From Thamnaconus septentrionalis (Eukaryota; Chordata; Actinopteri; Tetraodontiformes; Monacanthidae): DNA of 64,000 nucleotides. Below the pieces are notes generated by a model. It searched no databases. It was not told where the DNA came from and saw only the letters and a program-made list of their open reading frames with translations. Positions 1-16,493 of this stretch are shown here, piece after piece. Within the stretch, counting starts at the first letter, position 1. Every line of letters begins with the position of its first letter. Both the position numbers and the translations under genes were made by a program. The stretch covers positions 11,398,501 to 11,462,500 of the forward strand of contig CM020518.1 of NCBI GenBank assembly GCA_009823395.1, given 5' to 3'.

Positions 1-140
1 CAGCGAGTTTCCTGGTGCGGCGTGCGGAAGTTGTCCGCTGCGTCGGGACAGAAGAAGAGCCGACGGACGGACAGACGGACAGAAAACAAGGCCTCGCACC
101 GATTCTGACGGCCTTTCCTCTCCCCTCCCTCCCCCCCCAG

Positions 141-298
141 GCACCATCCGGTTGAAGATCCTGCCGAAGATCGAGACGGAGGGCATGACGTCGGACGACG
201 TGTCCACCCTCAGCGACAAGTCCTTCGGCCTGATGCGCTCCGCCTTCACGGACATCTCCCACCCGGTCGCCCAGAGCAACGGGCCGACGAGGCACTGA
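141..298 (+). CDS. agpat2: 1-acylglycerol-3-phosphate acyltransferase 2, last coding exon (partial)
   Basis: The exon follows a C-rich tract ending in AG at 139-140 and runs in one frame to a TGA at 296-298. It codes for about 52 C-terminal residues beginning TIRLKILPKIETEGMTSDD and ending SNGPTRH. This matches the tail of AGPAT1/2 enzymes, which add the second acyl chain to lysophosphatidic acid to make phosphatidic acid in the ER. The catalytic HX4D motif and membrane segments lie in upstream exons outside the window; bases 1-140 are intron. Convergent placement against egfl7 is the vertebrate AGPAT2-EGFL7 arrangement and favours agpat2 over agpat1. The seen part is short, so the paralogue call rests partly on that neighbour. 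Confidence 0.82.
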
Positions 299-1601
299 AC
301 AGTCGTCCGGCTCCTCCCCTCCCTCACCCTTCCCTCCCCCCCCCCCCCCGACAGCTGGCCAGCTGGAAAGCCGAAGTGACGGCGTGTTGTCGCGAGTCCT
401 CCGACTTCTCCGGCTCCGACCCGTGAAGCGAACAGTCGGTCCCGACCCTCACCAGCAGCGGCAGCGGCAGCGGCAGCTCTGCTCTGCAAGCCGCCGAGTG
501 AGCGGAGTGACGGACGGCGAAGCCGAACAGTGCGGATGTGCGTCGTTGCTCGTGCATGCCTTCGTGGGTGGCGCCGCCCCGCATATCATTGCTTCTTTCT
601 TCTTCTCCTCCTTTTTTTTTCGCTTCATCGGCCTTTTTGTCCTCGAACCAAACGCGTCGGACGTCTCTGCGCCGCCGCCTTTGTTTCGTTCGTCTCTCGC
701 GCACACACGCACGCACAACGCAAGACATCTACTTCCTCCGTTGTTTTGGTTTCCCCCTCCCCTTCTCTCCCCTCCGCCGCCTCGGCATTCCGGCCTCCGG
801 CCCGAGAGACAAAGAGAGCGGGGGGGCCGCGGGCGCAAGGGGTCGACGCGCTCTTCCTCCTCCGTTGGCCGCCGTCTCATCTCCCCCTCGACCCCGGCGA
901 CCCGCCGAGGAGCGAGAGCAGGTCACGACCCCACCTGCACCCGCTTAAAACAGCCTCTCCGCGCTTCTTTTTTCTTTTCTTTTTTCTTACTGCTCAGTTT
1001 GTTGCTCCAAACGATTGCGGTCGAACCTCAGCAGCAGCAGCAGCAGCAGCAGGAAGTGTCTTCTGGCTTTACATTATTATGTATGTTTGTTTCCTATTTA
1101 TTTCCTCTTGCAATTATTTTTGTTCCCCCCTCCGTTCTGCCACGTGCAGAACTCGGTAAGGAGGAGGAGGAGGAGGAGGAGGAGGAGGTCCGACCCCCAA
1201 ACAACCACCAACTTCAACATTCTGATCCTCTGATGTACAACTGAAAGCTTTTTTTTTTTTTTCACAATTATTTTCGTTGCCGTGTTTTATATGACTGAAA
1301 GTAAATACCGTGGTTTCGCTTTGACGTTCCGGAATATTACATTATTTCAAAATTTCTTTGGCCTTAATTTTCTTTTGAGTTCTGCTCGTTGCTGTCGGCT
1401 CGTCCACACGGTCTGAAAACTGAAAACTTTTTTGTCTGAAATGTTGTTGTTTTTTTTTCGAAGTGTTCGTACAGGTCTTAAATTTCACATCGCTCACTGC
1501 CTTCGTCGTGCCGTCTGCACAGAACCAGCCGCTCCTCTTCGCCACTCGTTGCCCGTCAAGCGCCATCAGCGAATGTACTCCAGCGTTCAGGGTTACCACG
1601 T

Positions 1602-1721
1602 CTTACATCTCTTTTTTTTTTTTCTACAAAAGACACTGTCTTGAAGTTGGATGTCGTCTTGTGTGCAGCTGGCAACACACCTGAGCCTCTGTATTTATTT
1701 GACCATTTGACGGTGGAGGCC
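1602..1721. repeat. Dispersed 120-bp block, copy A
   Basis: From the TTACATCT at its left edge through a T-run, then TTTCTACAAAAGACACTGTC, to TTGACGGTGGAGGC at its right edge, this block is almost base-for-base the same as 6955-7083. Copy A lies inside the agpat2 3'UTR. The differences are a few substitutions and the length of the T-run. I do not recognise it as a named repeat. Confidence 0.85.
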
Positions 1722-2541
1722 GTCCGGATTTCAACAATCATTTTTAGCAACAACAGTCCACTCACTGACTTTAATTTATTTTAAAGGCCAGAATGAAATA
1801 TTTATCCTTACTAATCGTAACTAAAAAAAAGAAAAGAATCCCCTGTTAAGTTTTAATATATTTAACTGCTTTTTTTTGTTTTTTTTGTTTTTTTTCAGCA
1901 GCCAGTGTTTTGAATGTTAACGCTGAAGTGAACGTTACCAAAATGATTTCTCTCCCCAAAAATATCTATTTTGCTAATCGAGTGTTCCGTCATTTGATTT
2001 CCTCCTCGGTCCTCTCGTGATTTCCGTGATACAAATGTGTATGCGATCTGTAAGCCTTGACGTGTCGGCTCTGCAACAATCCTGCAGGTTTGTTTTTTTT
2101 TTTTTTTTTTTGTTTTTTTCTCCTCCCCTCAACTCGGGGGTGACGGTCCTTACGAGCTCACGTCTAAGATATTGAAAAGTATTGTGAACCTTAATGGAAA
2201 GCACTTTTCATGCTGTGTTTGAGCGGATGAGGGTCGGGGGGGGTGGACAGTGAACATGAAAAGGACTGAAACGTTTCGCCGAATTTTTTTTTTTTTTTTT
2301 TATCATTTTTTTCACCACCAAAGCTATTAAGGTATAATTGGTTGTAGCTTTAGACGGTTATACGAGAAACAGAGCCGGCACCCTGCAGAGCCTTGTGTGC
2401 GTGCGGTCCCTTACTGTATGCGTGTGTACTGTAAATATGCACAGATGGTATAGACGCCCATTATAGTTATCTGGTTAATATCTATGATGTAGTGTCCTCT
2501 GGTTTCACTTCTTCTGGGTATACGTCAATGCCTTGGAAAAG

Positions 2542-2547
2542 AATAAA
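2542..2547 (+). terminator. agpat2: poly(A) signal of agpat2
   Basis: A canonical AATAAA hexamer followed by a T/GT-rich stretch (2552-2590). It is the first good signal on the agpat2 strand before the convergent egfl7 transcript. Confidence 0.55.
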
Positions 2548-2587
2548 GACTCATTGTTTTGTTTATGTTTTTCATAAGTGTGTGTGT

Positions 2588-2861
2588 CTGGAGTGGGCAA
2601 ACTTTTTGACTGGTGGACCACGATGGGTTCTAAAAACAATATATCGGGGTATGTTGAAAACATGCGATTTAATGTCAATTGAAAATGAACAAAAGCAAAG
2701 TTGAAACAAATTATATTTACCTCTTAAAACACTGGGAAAATGGTGGAAATGCAGCTATTTTATGATTGACTTGCTATTAAAATTTCTGCAAGTTCTGCGG
2801 GCCGGGTTACAAAGCTTAACGGGCCGCATATGGCCCCCGGACCATAGGTTGCCTGCGCTAG
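2588..2861. mobile_element. Degraded hAT-like non-autonomous element
   Basis: The left edge reads TGGAGTGGGCAAACTTTTTG. The right edge, read in reverse, reads GCGCAGGCAACCTATGG after a GGGCCGCATATGGCCCCCGG segment. Short termini of the GGGTGGGCAAACT type with an internal GGCCGCATGCGGCCC stretch are typical of hAT-derived miniature elements in vertebrates. Target-site duplication is not clear and no transposase frame is present. Confidence 0.5.
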
Positions 2862-3264
2862 CAAGCTGTTTCACTGCCTTACTCGTCTGTTCTTAAACCT
2901 AAAGGTTCTCTGCTCCGTAGTTCTCTCTTCATGTAGTAATTCAGTGTTACTAGAGGAGCTCTTTATCCGAAAACGCTCGCTAACGTGTCTTGATTCGCAC
3001 ACAAATCAAGACGTCTGTTCAAGAAGTCGAAGATCATTTGTAAAAGTAATTGAATTTCCGCAAGAAACTGTATTTTTGGAGTCGACCTCGAATCACAAGA
3101 GAGTCGGAGCAGCATTCCGGCGGTCCCCTTTTATAGAAAATTCACTTTTATGTGTCTCCCTGGAGGAAGCCTCCAGTGTTGTTTTTTCCCGAAAGAAAAG
3201 AAAAAAACGTTTTTTAATAATCCTTTCACATCAGCGCTCACACAGTGTTTCTGATGAGTTCCTT

Positions 3265-3270
3265 TTTATT
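3265..3270 (-). terminator. egfl7: poly(A) signal of egfl7
   Basis: TTTATT on the plus strand reads AATAAA on the minus strand, about 450 bases downstream of the egfl7 stop. This leaves roughly 700 bases between the two convergent transcript ends. Confidence 0.5.
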
Positions 3271-3717
3271 ACAAAACTTTACAAGCAGAGGTATAAAAAA
3301 AAAAAGGCTACAGGTGAACTGAGGAGTGACTAAAAGTAAACAACCATAATTTAAATAGATATATACAGATGTCCCGGTCGGCCTCGGAGCTCAGACAAAA
3401 GGACACAGCTGCACTGATACAGAAAAAAAACAAAAAACCCAAACCCTTTAACCTGACCTTTAACCCCGTGGGGTGGATTCAGATGTTACAGGAGTGATGT
3501 CATGCCACGAGGGCCGTTTACAGAATCAAAGAGGGGGTTGACGGTAATCCAACGGGAGAGAGAGAGAAGGCGGGGGCTGACGGGCGATCGGCTGCGCGGC
3601 TTCACCGGAGCTGAGGCGGCTTCTGCTTCGCGTTGACCCGCCGGACAGGCGAAGGCGCTCGCCGGGAGGCTTAGCGGTATTATTTTGCAGGTATTTTCGG
3701 ACCTTGATCGGCTGGTG

Positions 3718-9124
<5,407 letters not shown>

Positions 9125-12100
9125 CGTCGTCGTTCCCACGTTCCCACCGCTCGCTCTTCTCACACGCCCCTCGGAGGCTGACGCAGAGGGGAGGGTGCGG
9201 GTGGGGGAGGGGGGGGGGGGCGTGGATCGCAGCCAAAGTCGTCCCTCCTCACGTTGGCGGGCGTTCGCTTCCCTGCGGGAGGGCGACTCCGGCTACCTGC
9301 AAGCAGGGGAGAAGAAACGGTCTCCATCAGAGAAGATTTGAAGTGTGTTGTTTCCGAGGGTTTGATGGACTCTGCAAAAGAACCCGCTTTCAACATTCCG
9401 GTTGCATTTTGTTGCTCTATTTCTGGGCGCATCGCGTCGTCTTGGAACCCAAGACAAGTTTCTGGGCAGCTGAAGAACCTCGACCTTTTTATTGTTTACA
9501 GTCTGAGACCCAGGGGTCGGTTCGCTGCAGTTTTTGGATTTGCTTACGAATCTCAAGTGTCGTCCACTTGACCGTCCATGTGAAGTAGTATTTGCTTTTT
9601 TGTGGGGTTTCGTGCAAAAAAAACACGGAAAGCCACGTCGGACTGAAAAGTCACTGCTCGGCGGTGAAAGAAACAGGCGACCTGCGGCCTCCGAAAAGCT
9701 TCTTCGAACGCGAGTCCGAACTCTCGAAGGCGAAACAGGCTGAACTCACGCCGAGGCAAAAAACTGAAAAAAAAAAAGACTACAAGAGAGGAAGAAACCG
9801 CCGTCATCGCACCATTCTGGATTACCACATACTGTACAGGATTAAAAAGCCATCTGCTCGCTCCGCGGTGCGTGACACCGTCCCGCTTGGAGCTGCTCCT
9901 GCTAGCGATGCTATCCTGCAGGCATGCGTCTCTGACAGTGGCCCAAGATACTAAAACCCACGGGGAACCACTTACAGCAGCCGCCGCAGCCAGAAGGCGG
10001 ATCAATAGTTTGCACAGCTCAGTTTGCCCCCCCCCACCCCCCAACCCCTCTCTTCAACGCCAGGCTCATTCACAAAATTGGGCAAACACGTGGGTGGCTT
10101 CTTGCAACAAAGCGTGGCCAGGAATAGTCTCCGAAGTTCCTGCGAGGTTGGCAACTTGGCTTGTTTTTGTGCAAATAATAGTACAGGAATGAGTTCTGGA
10201 CTCCAAATCTCCAATTAGATCCAAGGCTACGTCAGAAACATCTGAAGACGTGAGTGGAAGAATCATCCTGTGAGCCACAGCGAAAGTGTTTGTTGCTCTT
10301 CCCGGAAGGAACAAACACATGCTTGACACAATTAGACACTCAAACACAATTTTAGCCCCGCAGGTGCCTAATGTCAGATTTTTAATGACCTACTGACACA
10401 CGAGGGTGAATTTCAGCGGTTACGCTCGTAAAAGCGGCCACGAGGGGGCGCTGTTTCCAACCGCTGCACAAACCTGTGTCGCGGCATCCTGTCACTCACC
10501 ACGCCGTCTCTCAAGACTTTTTCACACTGACTCCGCAAATGACCACAAAAGGGCACGCAAAAAAATAAAATTAAAAAAACAACGAAACAAAACGTCGATA
10601 CGCAAAAGAGGCGCGCGCGCGAGCCGGCAGGAAGTCAACACAAAAAAAAAGGCGCATGCATGGATTCAAAACAAAACAAAACAGCAGATCAAAACCGCGC
10701 GCGAGATTCTTCCATCGTATTAAGAAAAAAAACAAAAAACAACAACAACAACAACCAAAAAAGAAAATTAAAAGGCGCAGCCCTACATGTGCAGGAAGTG
10801 GTTCGGATTGGAGCAAAAGTTAGTTCCGTTCCGCTCCGCCGCTGCCTTCGGAGTCCGGAGGGATGCAGGAAGTCCGCTGCTGGTCAGCCTTCTGCTCTCA
10901 CACTGTCAGGAGAGGACGGGGGGTGATGCTTGGGACCTCCTCCCACTCCTCCAGCCGGCGGCCCCGCAGCTCCCACCGCCCGCCCGCCTGCCTGCCTGCC
11001 AGCCCGCCTGCGCTCCGTTAACGCGCCTGCCTGGCGTGACGTCACGCATCCCTTCCCACCCCCACCTCCCCTCATTCACGGAAAACCGCCGAGGTGGCCA
11101 CCGAAGCGAGGCACTCCCGCGCGCGCAGGGTGTGAAAAGCCTCCATGCAGCCGGAGCAGAGGTGCAAAACTATGCAGGAAAGTTTAGAATGAAGTGAAAG
11201 CATGACGTAATTCTTTGCACATTAAAAAAAAATAATAGTAACTGCTTGAGTTCATCCATAATACGAATGTGTTTAAATCTCTTATCCTCCAACGTTATCT
11301 TTGGACATCACCACGAAGAAAAATATGACACAACACGCAAATCACACTTATTTTAAATGAAAAAAAATCTTTAAAATGTGTTAAAAATATATTATTTCAA
11401 ACCAAAAACGTAACTTTTTTTTCGTTTTCTGCATCTTTTTGAACGTCATGTTTTACAGCAGGTTAATTCTAGTGTTTGCAGAGAGCAATAGAACAATATA
11501 TTTCACTTTCGCCCAGTTCGACTGCAATTTTTTGCTTTTTTTTCGCTTTTTGGATATCACAGCCCGGTCATATTCGATAGTAAGCTTCCAGAACGATAAT
11601 AAACCTTTTTTTTTCTCTTTTTTTTTTTTAAATGTGTGCGTAAATCTTACCCCGGCGGTGAGAGCGTGTCGTCTGGGTGCGTGTGCGCGCACTGGTAGAG
11701 CGCTGCGGCCGGAGGCGCGCTCCGTCGCTCCGTCGACTCCTCCATGTCTTCTTTATTTCAAAAAAAAAAAAAAAAGAAGAAGAAGAAGAAGCTCGGAGGT
11801 CCCTCTCATCAAAATAGGGCGATTTTTAATTCGAGGCGCTCCCCCTCGAGTCGACCGGCCACATATGAATCTGCGGGCGTTTTCACTTTGCTTTTTATGC
11901 AGGGCTTCCTGTGGAACGCAGGAATTGGACGGACAATCCCAAACCGGAATTCCTGTGTGTGTTCGACGCTGATAAAAGCCGTCTCCTGCACAAACACTCT
12001 CCATCCTGCTCCATCCAGCCCGGGCTGGCGAATCTGATTTTCAAGCACTTTTCAAGGGGCCCTCCATTGTGGCCCCTGCGCGCTCACACCTTACACCCCA

Positions 12101-15100
12101 AGGCGCCTGCGGTTTACCGGTCCAGCCTGGAATCAAAGTATTCAAGCTGGAGGCGCTTAGGCGCCCTGTTTACATTATTTAAGGTGATCGAATCTGCCAA
12201 ATTGCTGCTTGTTAAGGGCCGAACACGATAAGGAAGAAGTTTCGTTTTCCTTTTCCGGCCCCCTGCCCCCACTTCGTCCCCCTGCTTTGCAGCAAAAAAG
12301 AATCACGTATAAGTTGGGTTGACTTCACATCATTCTTCACGTAATAATCTTCTGAAAATACCACAGATGGGGGTGGAAGTGTTGAAGACCCAGAGTGAAA
12401 CATTTAAAAGGAACCCTGTGGCTTGTAGTCGAGATTAAAATACGCATGATTTGATAAAGTCAAGTAAAAGTAAAACCATTTGTATTTTTGCATAGAGCAG
12501 AGGAGGGAGGGGCCAGCAGCAATTCTCTCCAGCAGCCCAGATCTTGGATCTACTTGCTGTTCTGTGATTTCGCTCTGACATCACGGATGGTATAAAGAAA
12601 AGAAGATGGGGGTGAAAATTCCGTGCAAAATTCTCCCGCACGGTGAGATCCTGCTGAATCTTACACGGGGCCTGCAAAAGACATAAAACACCGCACGCTC
12701 TCGGTTTGACTCTGGGCTTCAGACAATGTTTCTGTACATCTATCAGCAAAAAAAAAAACCTCTTTGCCCCTTCCAGTATTGTTCTGCAGCTTTCAAAAAA
12801 AAAACAGCGCAGCTCTTTGGGTGAAACTTGCGGCGAGATTGTTTTTTTAACTCGGAAAAGAAACAGCCCTTTTTTCATGACGGGTTCAGTATCTGTGTGA
12901 GATGCAACTCCATGCACAACTGGTCCATTCAACCCCTTGTGGATTGTGGAAGTGACAATCTGCCCCCCCTCTGAGGTCAGTCGGTGTCACGGCATGTCAT
13001 TTGCGGAGAGAAATCTCACAAATGCAACGCACACCGTGACCCACCAGTGTCTTGCGGCTAATTGCTTCAGTCTCAGGTCACGTAAACACAAAATAAATAC
13101 GAAAAAAAACAAAAAACTCCACTCAGCTTTTCTCTTGAGTTTTATGACAGTCTTAATTTAAGGCCCGCCTCCCATTTAATGCCCCGACGCTCCCTGCACA
13201 CAATGAGCTATTTTGTCTGTGCGATAACAAAAGAGGCTACGTGCGGAGGCGCCATGGGAATGCGCCGCTTCGGGGGTCGCAGGTGAACACGCACCGGCGC
13301 GCGCGGGTCACCGCGACCGCGCGCGGCGCTAGGAACCTTCGACGCGAGAAAAACCGTCGCGTTTGTGCCGGAGTGGGAGGTCGCGACGAACGGAGAATGG
13401 AGATAATAAAAGGAGCGTTCTCCTTTTATTATCTCCATTCTTTGAAATCAAAACTTGGCCAACAAGAGCATTTTCCTTTTCTTTTTTTCTTGCTTTGACA
13501 TTCCAGATTTGTCCTACAGAAGAGGAGGGAGGTGGGGGTGACCAAAAAAAAAAAATGAAGCAAAGCGACGCTTCCTCTTTTAGAGGAAACAGGAAAAGGC
13601 TGAAGGAGCGAGATTCGGGACGCCCGTTCCTCTGGAACAATAAAAAATCTCACTTTGACAGGAAACGGATCTGCGTCAAAGAAAAGCCTGACAGGGCAGT
13701 GACCCTGGAGCAAGGCACTAACTGGAGGCCGGCGCTGGAAAAAAGAAAAAAAAAGAAAAAAGAAAAGGCTTTGGATTCTGAACCTGTGGTGATGAAAAGG
13801 GGGAACAAAATAATGGGACGTTACCTCGGCAGTTGCCCGATGTTGTGCTTTTGTGAGAGAAGAAGCAGAATGAGGCAATTCCGCTTCTTAAGTTGTCTAC
13901 TTAAAAACGAGACACGAAAGACGCGAGCCGTCGGAGCTCCTCTTGTAGGTCTGTGCGAGCCAGATTGGTGAGTTCCCACTGTGGGCCTCGACGAGCCTGG
14001 GTTGGATTCCCGCTGTTGCTAATTCACGAGTTTGACCCATCATCTGCACTAAAACGTGCATTTTATTGCTTGTTTTTCTATTAAGCCTGAAGTAATGTCG
14101 TCTCTTTAGCATAACAAAGCTAGCGGCTAAGCTAGTGGTTAAGCGCTGCAGTGCACTCTGGGACGTCGCTTGCACTGTGCACACCCAGAGATCCTAATAC
14201 ACGTTTTTCCCGCCGTGAGAACGCCACGCTCGGCGTGCACGACGGCGCCCTCTCTGCTGACGGCGTGCTTTTGGACTTGGGGGGCGGGGGGAATAAAAGA
14301 CGAGCGAAACAGTCCCAGGGAGGAGAAAGACAGGAAGCGGCCTTTTATCAGGACAGACACAGAGCAGACGAGGGAAACAACAGGACAAAAAAAATGGAAG
14401 CTTCGTCCATGAAAACCGAACTCGCAGTCAATGTGGCTTCTCAAATAAAAGGCGACGTGAAACAGTTTTCACAACGTTGCCGGGCAACCGGGAGCGCTCG
14501 CAGGCCGTTGGGAGTCTGTCGAGACGCTTTGGTGCGCTTTGAAAATGTAAAGATCGAAAAGCCGGAGTTTAATATTCAGAAACCAGCGCGCAGACATCCG
14601 ACACTTTGACACCACCGCAGTCAGGAGCGGCTGGGTCGCGGTTGTCCCTGTGGCTTGGAAGCAAGTCATGACGACATGTGGGGACCTACAGCGCTGCTGC
14701 TCCCAGAGCCGCCCCACCCCCTGACCCCCCCACCCCCCAACCCAACCTTCCCCAAAATGATCTCCCTTGGATTTCACATTAGTGTGAACGTCTTTGTGCA
14801 ACCGTTAGCGAGGCCGTTTTTTATTTATCTACACACCGGCAGAATTCAAAGGGCTCCAATTCAAGTTAATTTAACACAGAACAAAATTTGTATAAAAGTC
14901 GAAGAAGAAATAAAAGCGCGAATACTTACTTAATACTACTTTGCTACTTCCCACCTCTGTCTTGCAGCGCTGAGCAGGCAAACGGGACATCCTCAAGTCC
15001 ATCCTGACGTCCCGTCACCCTCAACACCCCACCGTCCTCCACCGCCCCTCCCCCTCCCGGCTCTGTTAAAGAGGGACCACGTTAAAACACGTCACTCGAG

Positions 15101-15921
15101 GTCCGACGTCTTAACGCGCCGCAGATTTTCCCCCACGCAATTTTTCTCCCAGGCGGGACCCAAACGCAACGTCCCGGCTGGTCCCGTTTGACAGCGGCCT
15201 CTCGTCCAACGCGGTATTTCCGGCCTCGCCGCTTGTCATCAGTCAGTCACGGCCCGCAGCTCCAGCTCGAGGGAGTTTGGGTGCGTCAGAAACGGCGCTT
15301 TATCATATTACTGGCGTGTGTAACAAAGGAGCTCCAGGCTAGAAACTGGACCGTTCGGCGGCGCGTGCCAATAAAAAGTGTGGGGTTTTTCACACTAGCG
15401 GGGAGCCGGGCAGCCGTCGGGAGATGACAGAACTTTTTGGGGCAAGGCAGAAATACGAGAGCCGCCGGGCGGTTCGCAGGAAAACCTTGACAAATTTGGC
15501 CCGAACTCACAAAAAAATGAGCAGAGAGGTTTGACTGGTTTCGACTACGTCGTAACTTCATCTCTTCTTTTATTCAACGACTATTTTTTAACACAGTGGA
15601 TGCAAGACCCTTCTAATTATTTAAGCGTCTCATCATACTTGACCTCTGGCTTCGGATGCTGTAAAATACCCGTCTGTCCCTCGAGGCTCCGTGTTAATGA
15701 AAACCTGCCTTTACTTAATGAACCCTGTTCCTGCTGCTAGCTAGCGAGCGAGCAAGAACGTTTTACAGCCTGTTGATGCAGACTACAGCCTTCCGCGCTG
15801 CCGCTGCTGCTGCTGCTGCTGCTGGACAAGCATTAAGACGAGAGCGTATCAAAAGATCCTGAGTGGCACCAGGGTGGAGCAGAACGTAAGTGTACTGCTG
15901 CTATACTTCAAAAAAAAAAAA
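9125..15921. other. Non-coding region upstream of egfl7
   Basis: No exon of a known protein is recognisable on either strand. GC-rich sequence with Pro/Arg-coding noise at 10900-11110 is a candidate promoter or CpG-rich region for egfl7, because egfl7 transcription must start on this side. The region contains a perfect hairpin (13394-13441) and many A/T homopolymers. Open frames of up to about 200 codons here are compositionally biased and show no domain. Confidence 0.5.
13394..13441. repeat. Perfect 22-bp inverted repeat with 4-base loop
   Basis: The left arm 13394-13415 (beginning AGAATGGAGATAATAAAAGG) is the exact reverse complement of the right arm 13420-13441, separated by CGTT. The pairing stops sharply at both edges. 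No terminator role is expected in a vertebrate. It could be a small hairpin RNA, a palindromic insertion or a sequencing fold-back. Confidence 0.9.
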
Positions 15922-16493
15922 AGCTTAGTATCGCGTAAATACGTGAAAGTTTCACGTTTTTACGTGAAAGTTTCCGAATTTTGACAAGATAATTTCCATG
16001 TTACTACGTGAAACTATCATGCTATTTCGTGATAGTGAAAGGCCCAGTGTCACGTAATTCTGGGAAAAGTTTCAAGTTCTTACGAGATAATTTTCATGTT
16101 ATTTCACGAATCTCACGAATTGCCTCTCTGACTGAACTGGCATGCGTACCATTGAGCTTCTGCTACTTCGCCATGGCTCAACATGTGGATTCGCCACTGT
16201 CAAGAGTTCTTCGTGTTTGTAGGAGTAGCCAGAGACTGTCAAGAATCTCACCATGTCTCAAACCAAGCTTAAACATTTTAAATGAATGGCGCAAACCAAC
16301 CACAGTGCCTTGCCTGTGCCTCGTTGTGTTGAGTCGTTATCAGGAAATAACGTGAAACTCATGATGCTGAGTCTTTCACTATCGCGAAATAACATAGTAG
16401 TTCCATGTAATAATGTGAAAATTATCCTGTAAAAACATGAAAATGATCACAGGAAATAGGCAAGATTTTCACGTAATTATGTGATACTGAGCC
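15922..16493. mobile_element. Miniature inverted-repeat element rich in ACGTGAAA motifs
   Basis: The left end AGCTTAGTATCGCGTAAATA and the inverted right end GGCTCAGTATCACATAATTA are imperfect terminal repeats of about 28 bases. The interior repeats TACGTGAAA-like motifs in both orientations. I see no transposase frame and no clear target-site duplication, since the left flank is poly-A. Confidence 0.7.

Larger units (their letters stand above)
299..2565 (+). other. agpat2: agpat2 3' untranslated region
   Basis: This is AT- and homopolymer-rich non-coding sequence between the agpat2 stop and a canonical AATAAA at 2542-2547. It contains a GAG/CAG-rich segment near 1030-1050, a GGA run at 1160-1188 and several poly-T tracts. 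It also holds copy A of a block that recurs in an egfl7 intron (1602-1721). The open frames through 384-1244 are low-complexity and resemble no protein I know. Confidence 0.6.

Noticed and set aside
384..1244. 286-codon open frame after the agpat2 stop
   Set aside because: Rich in low-complexity Pro/Ser/Arg and poly-Gln/Glu from microsatellites. It overlaps several other frames of equal quality and resembles no protein family.
13363..13971. 202-codon open frame
   Set aside because: Lys/Arg-rich noise from A-rich sequence, includes the hairpin, and has no domain or splice context.
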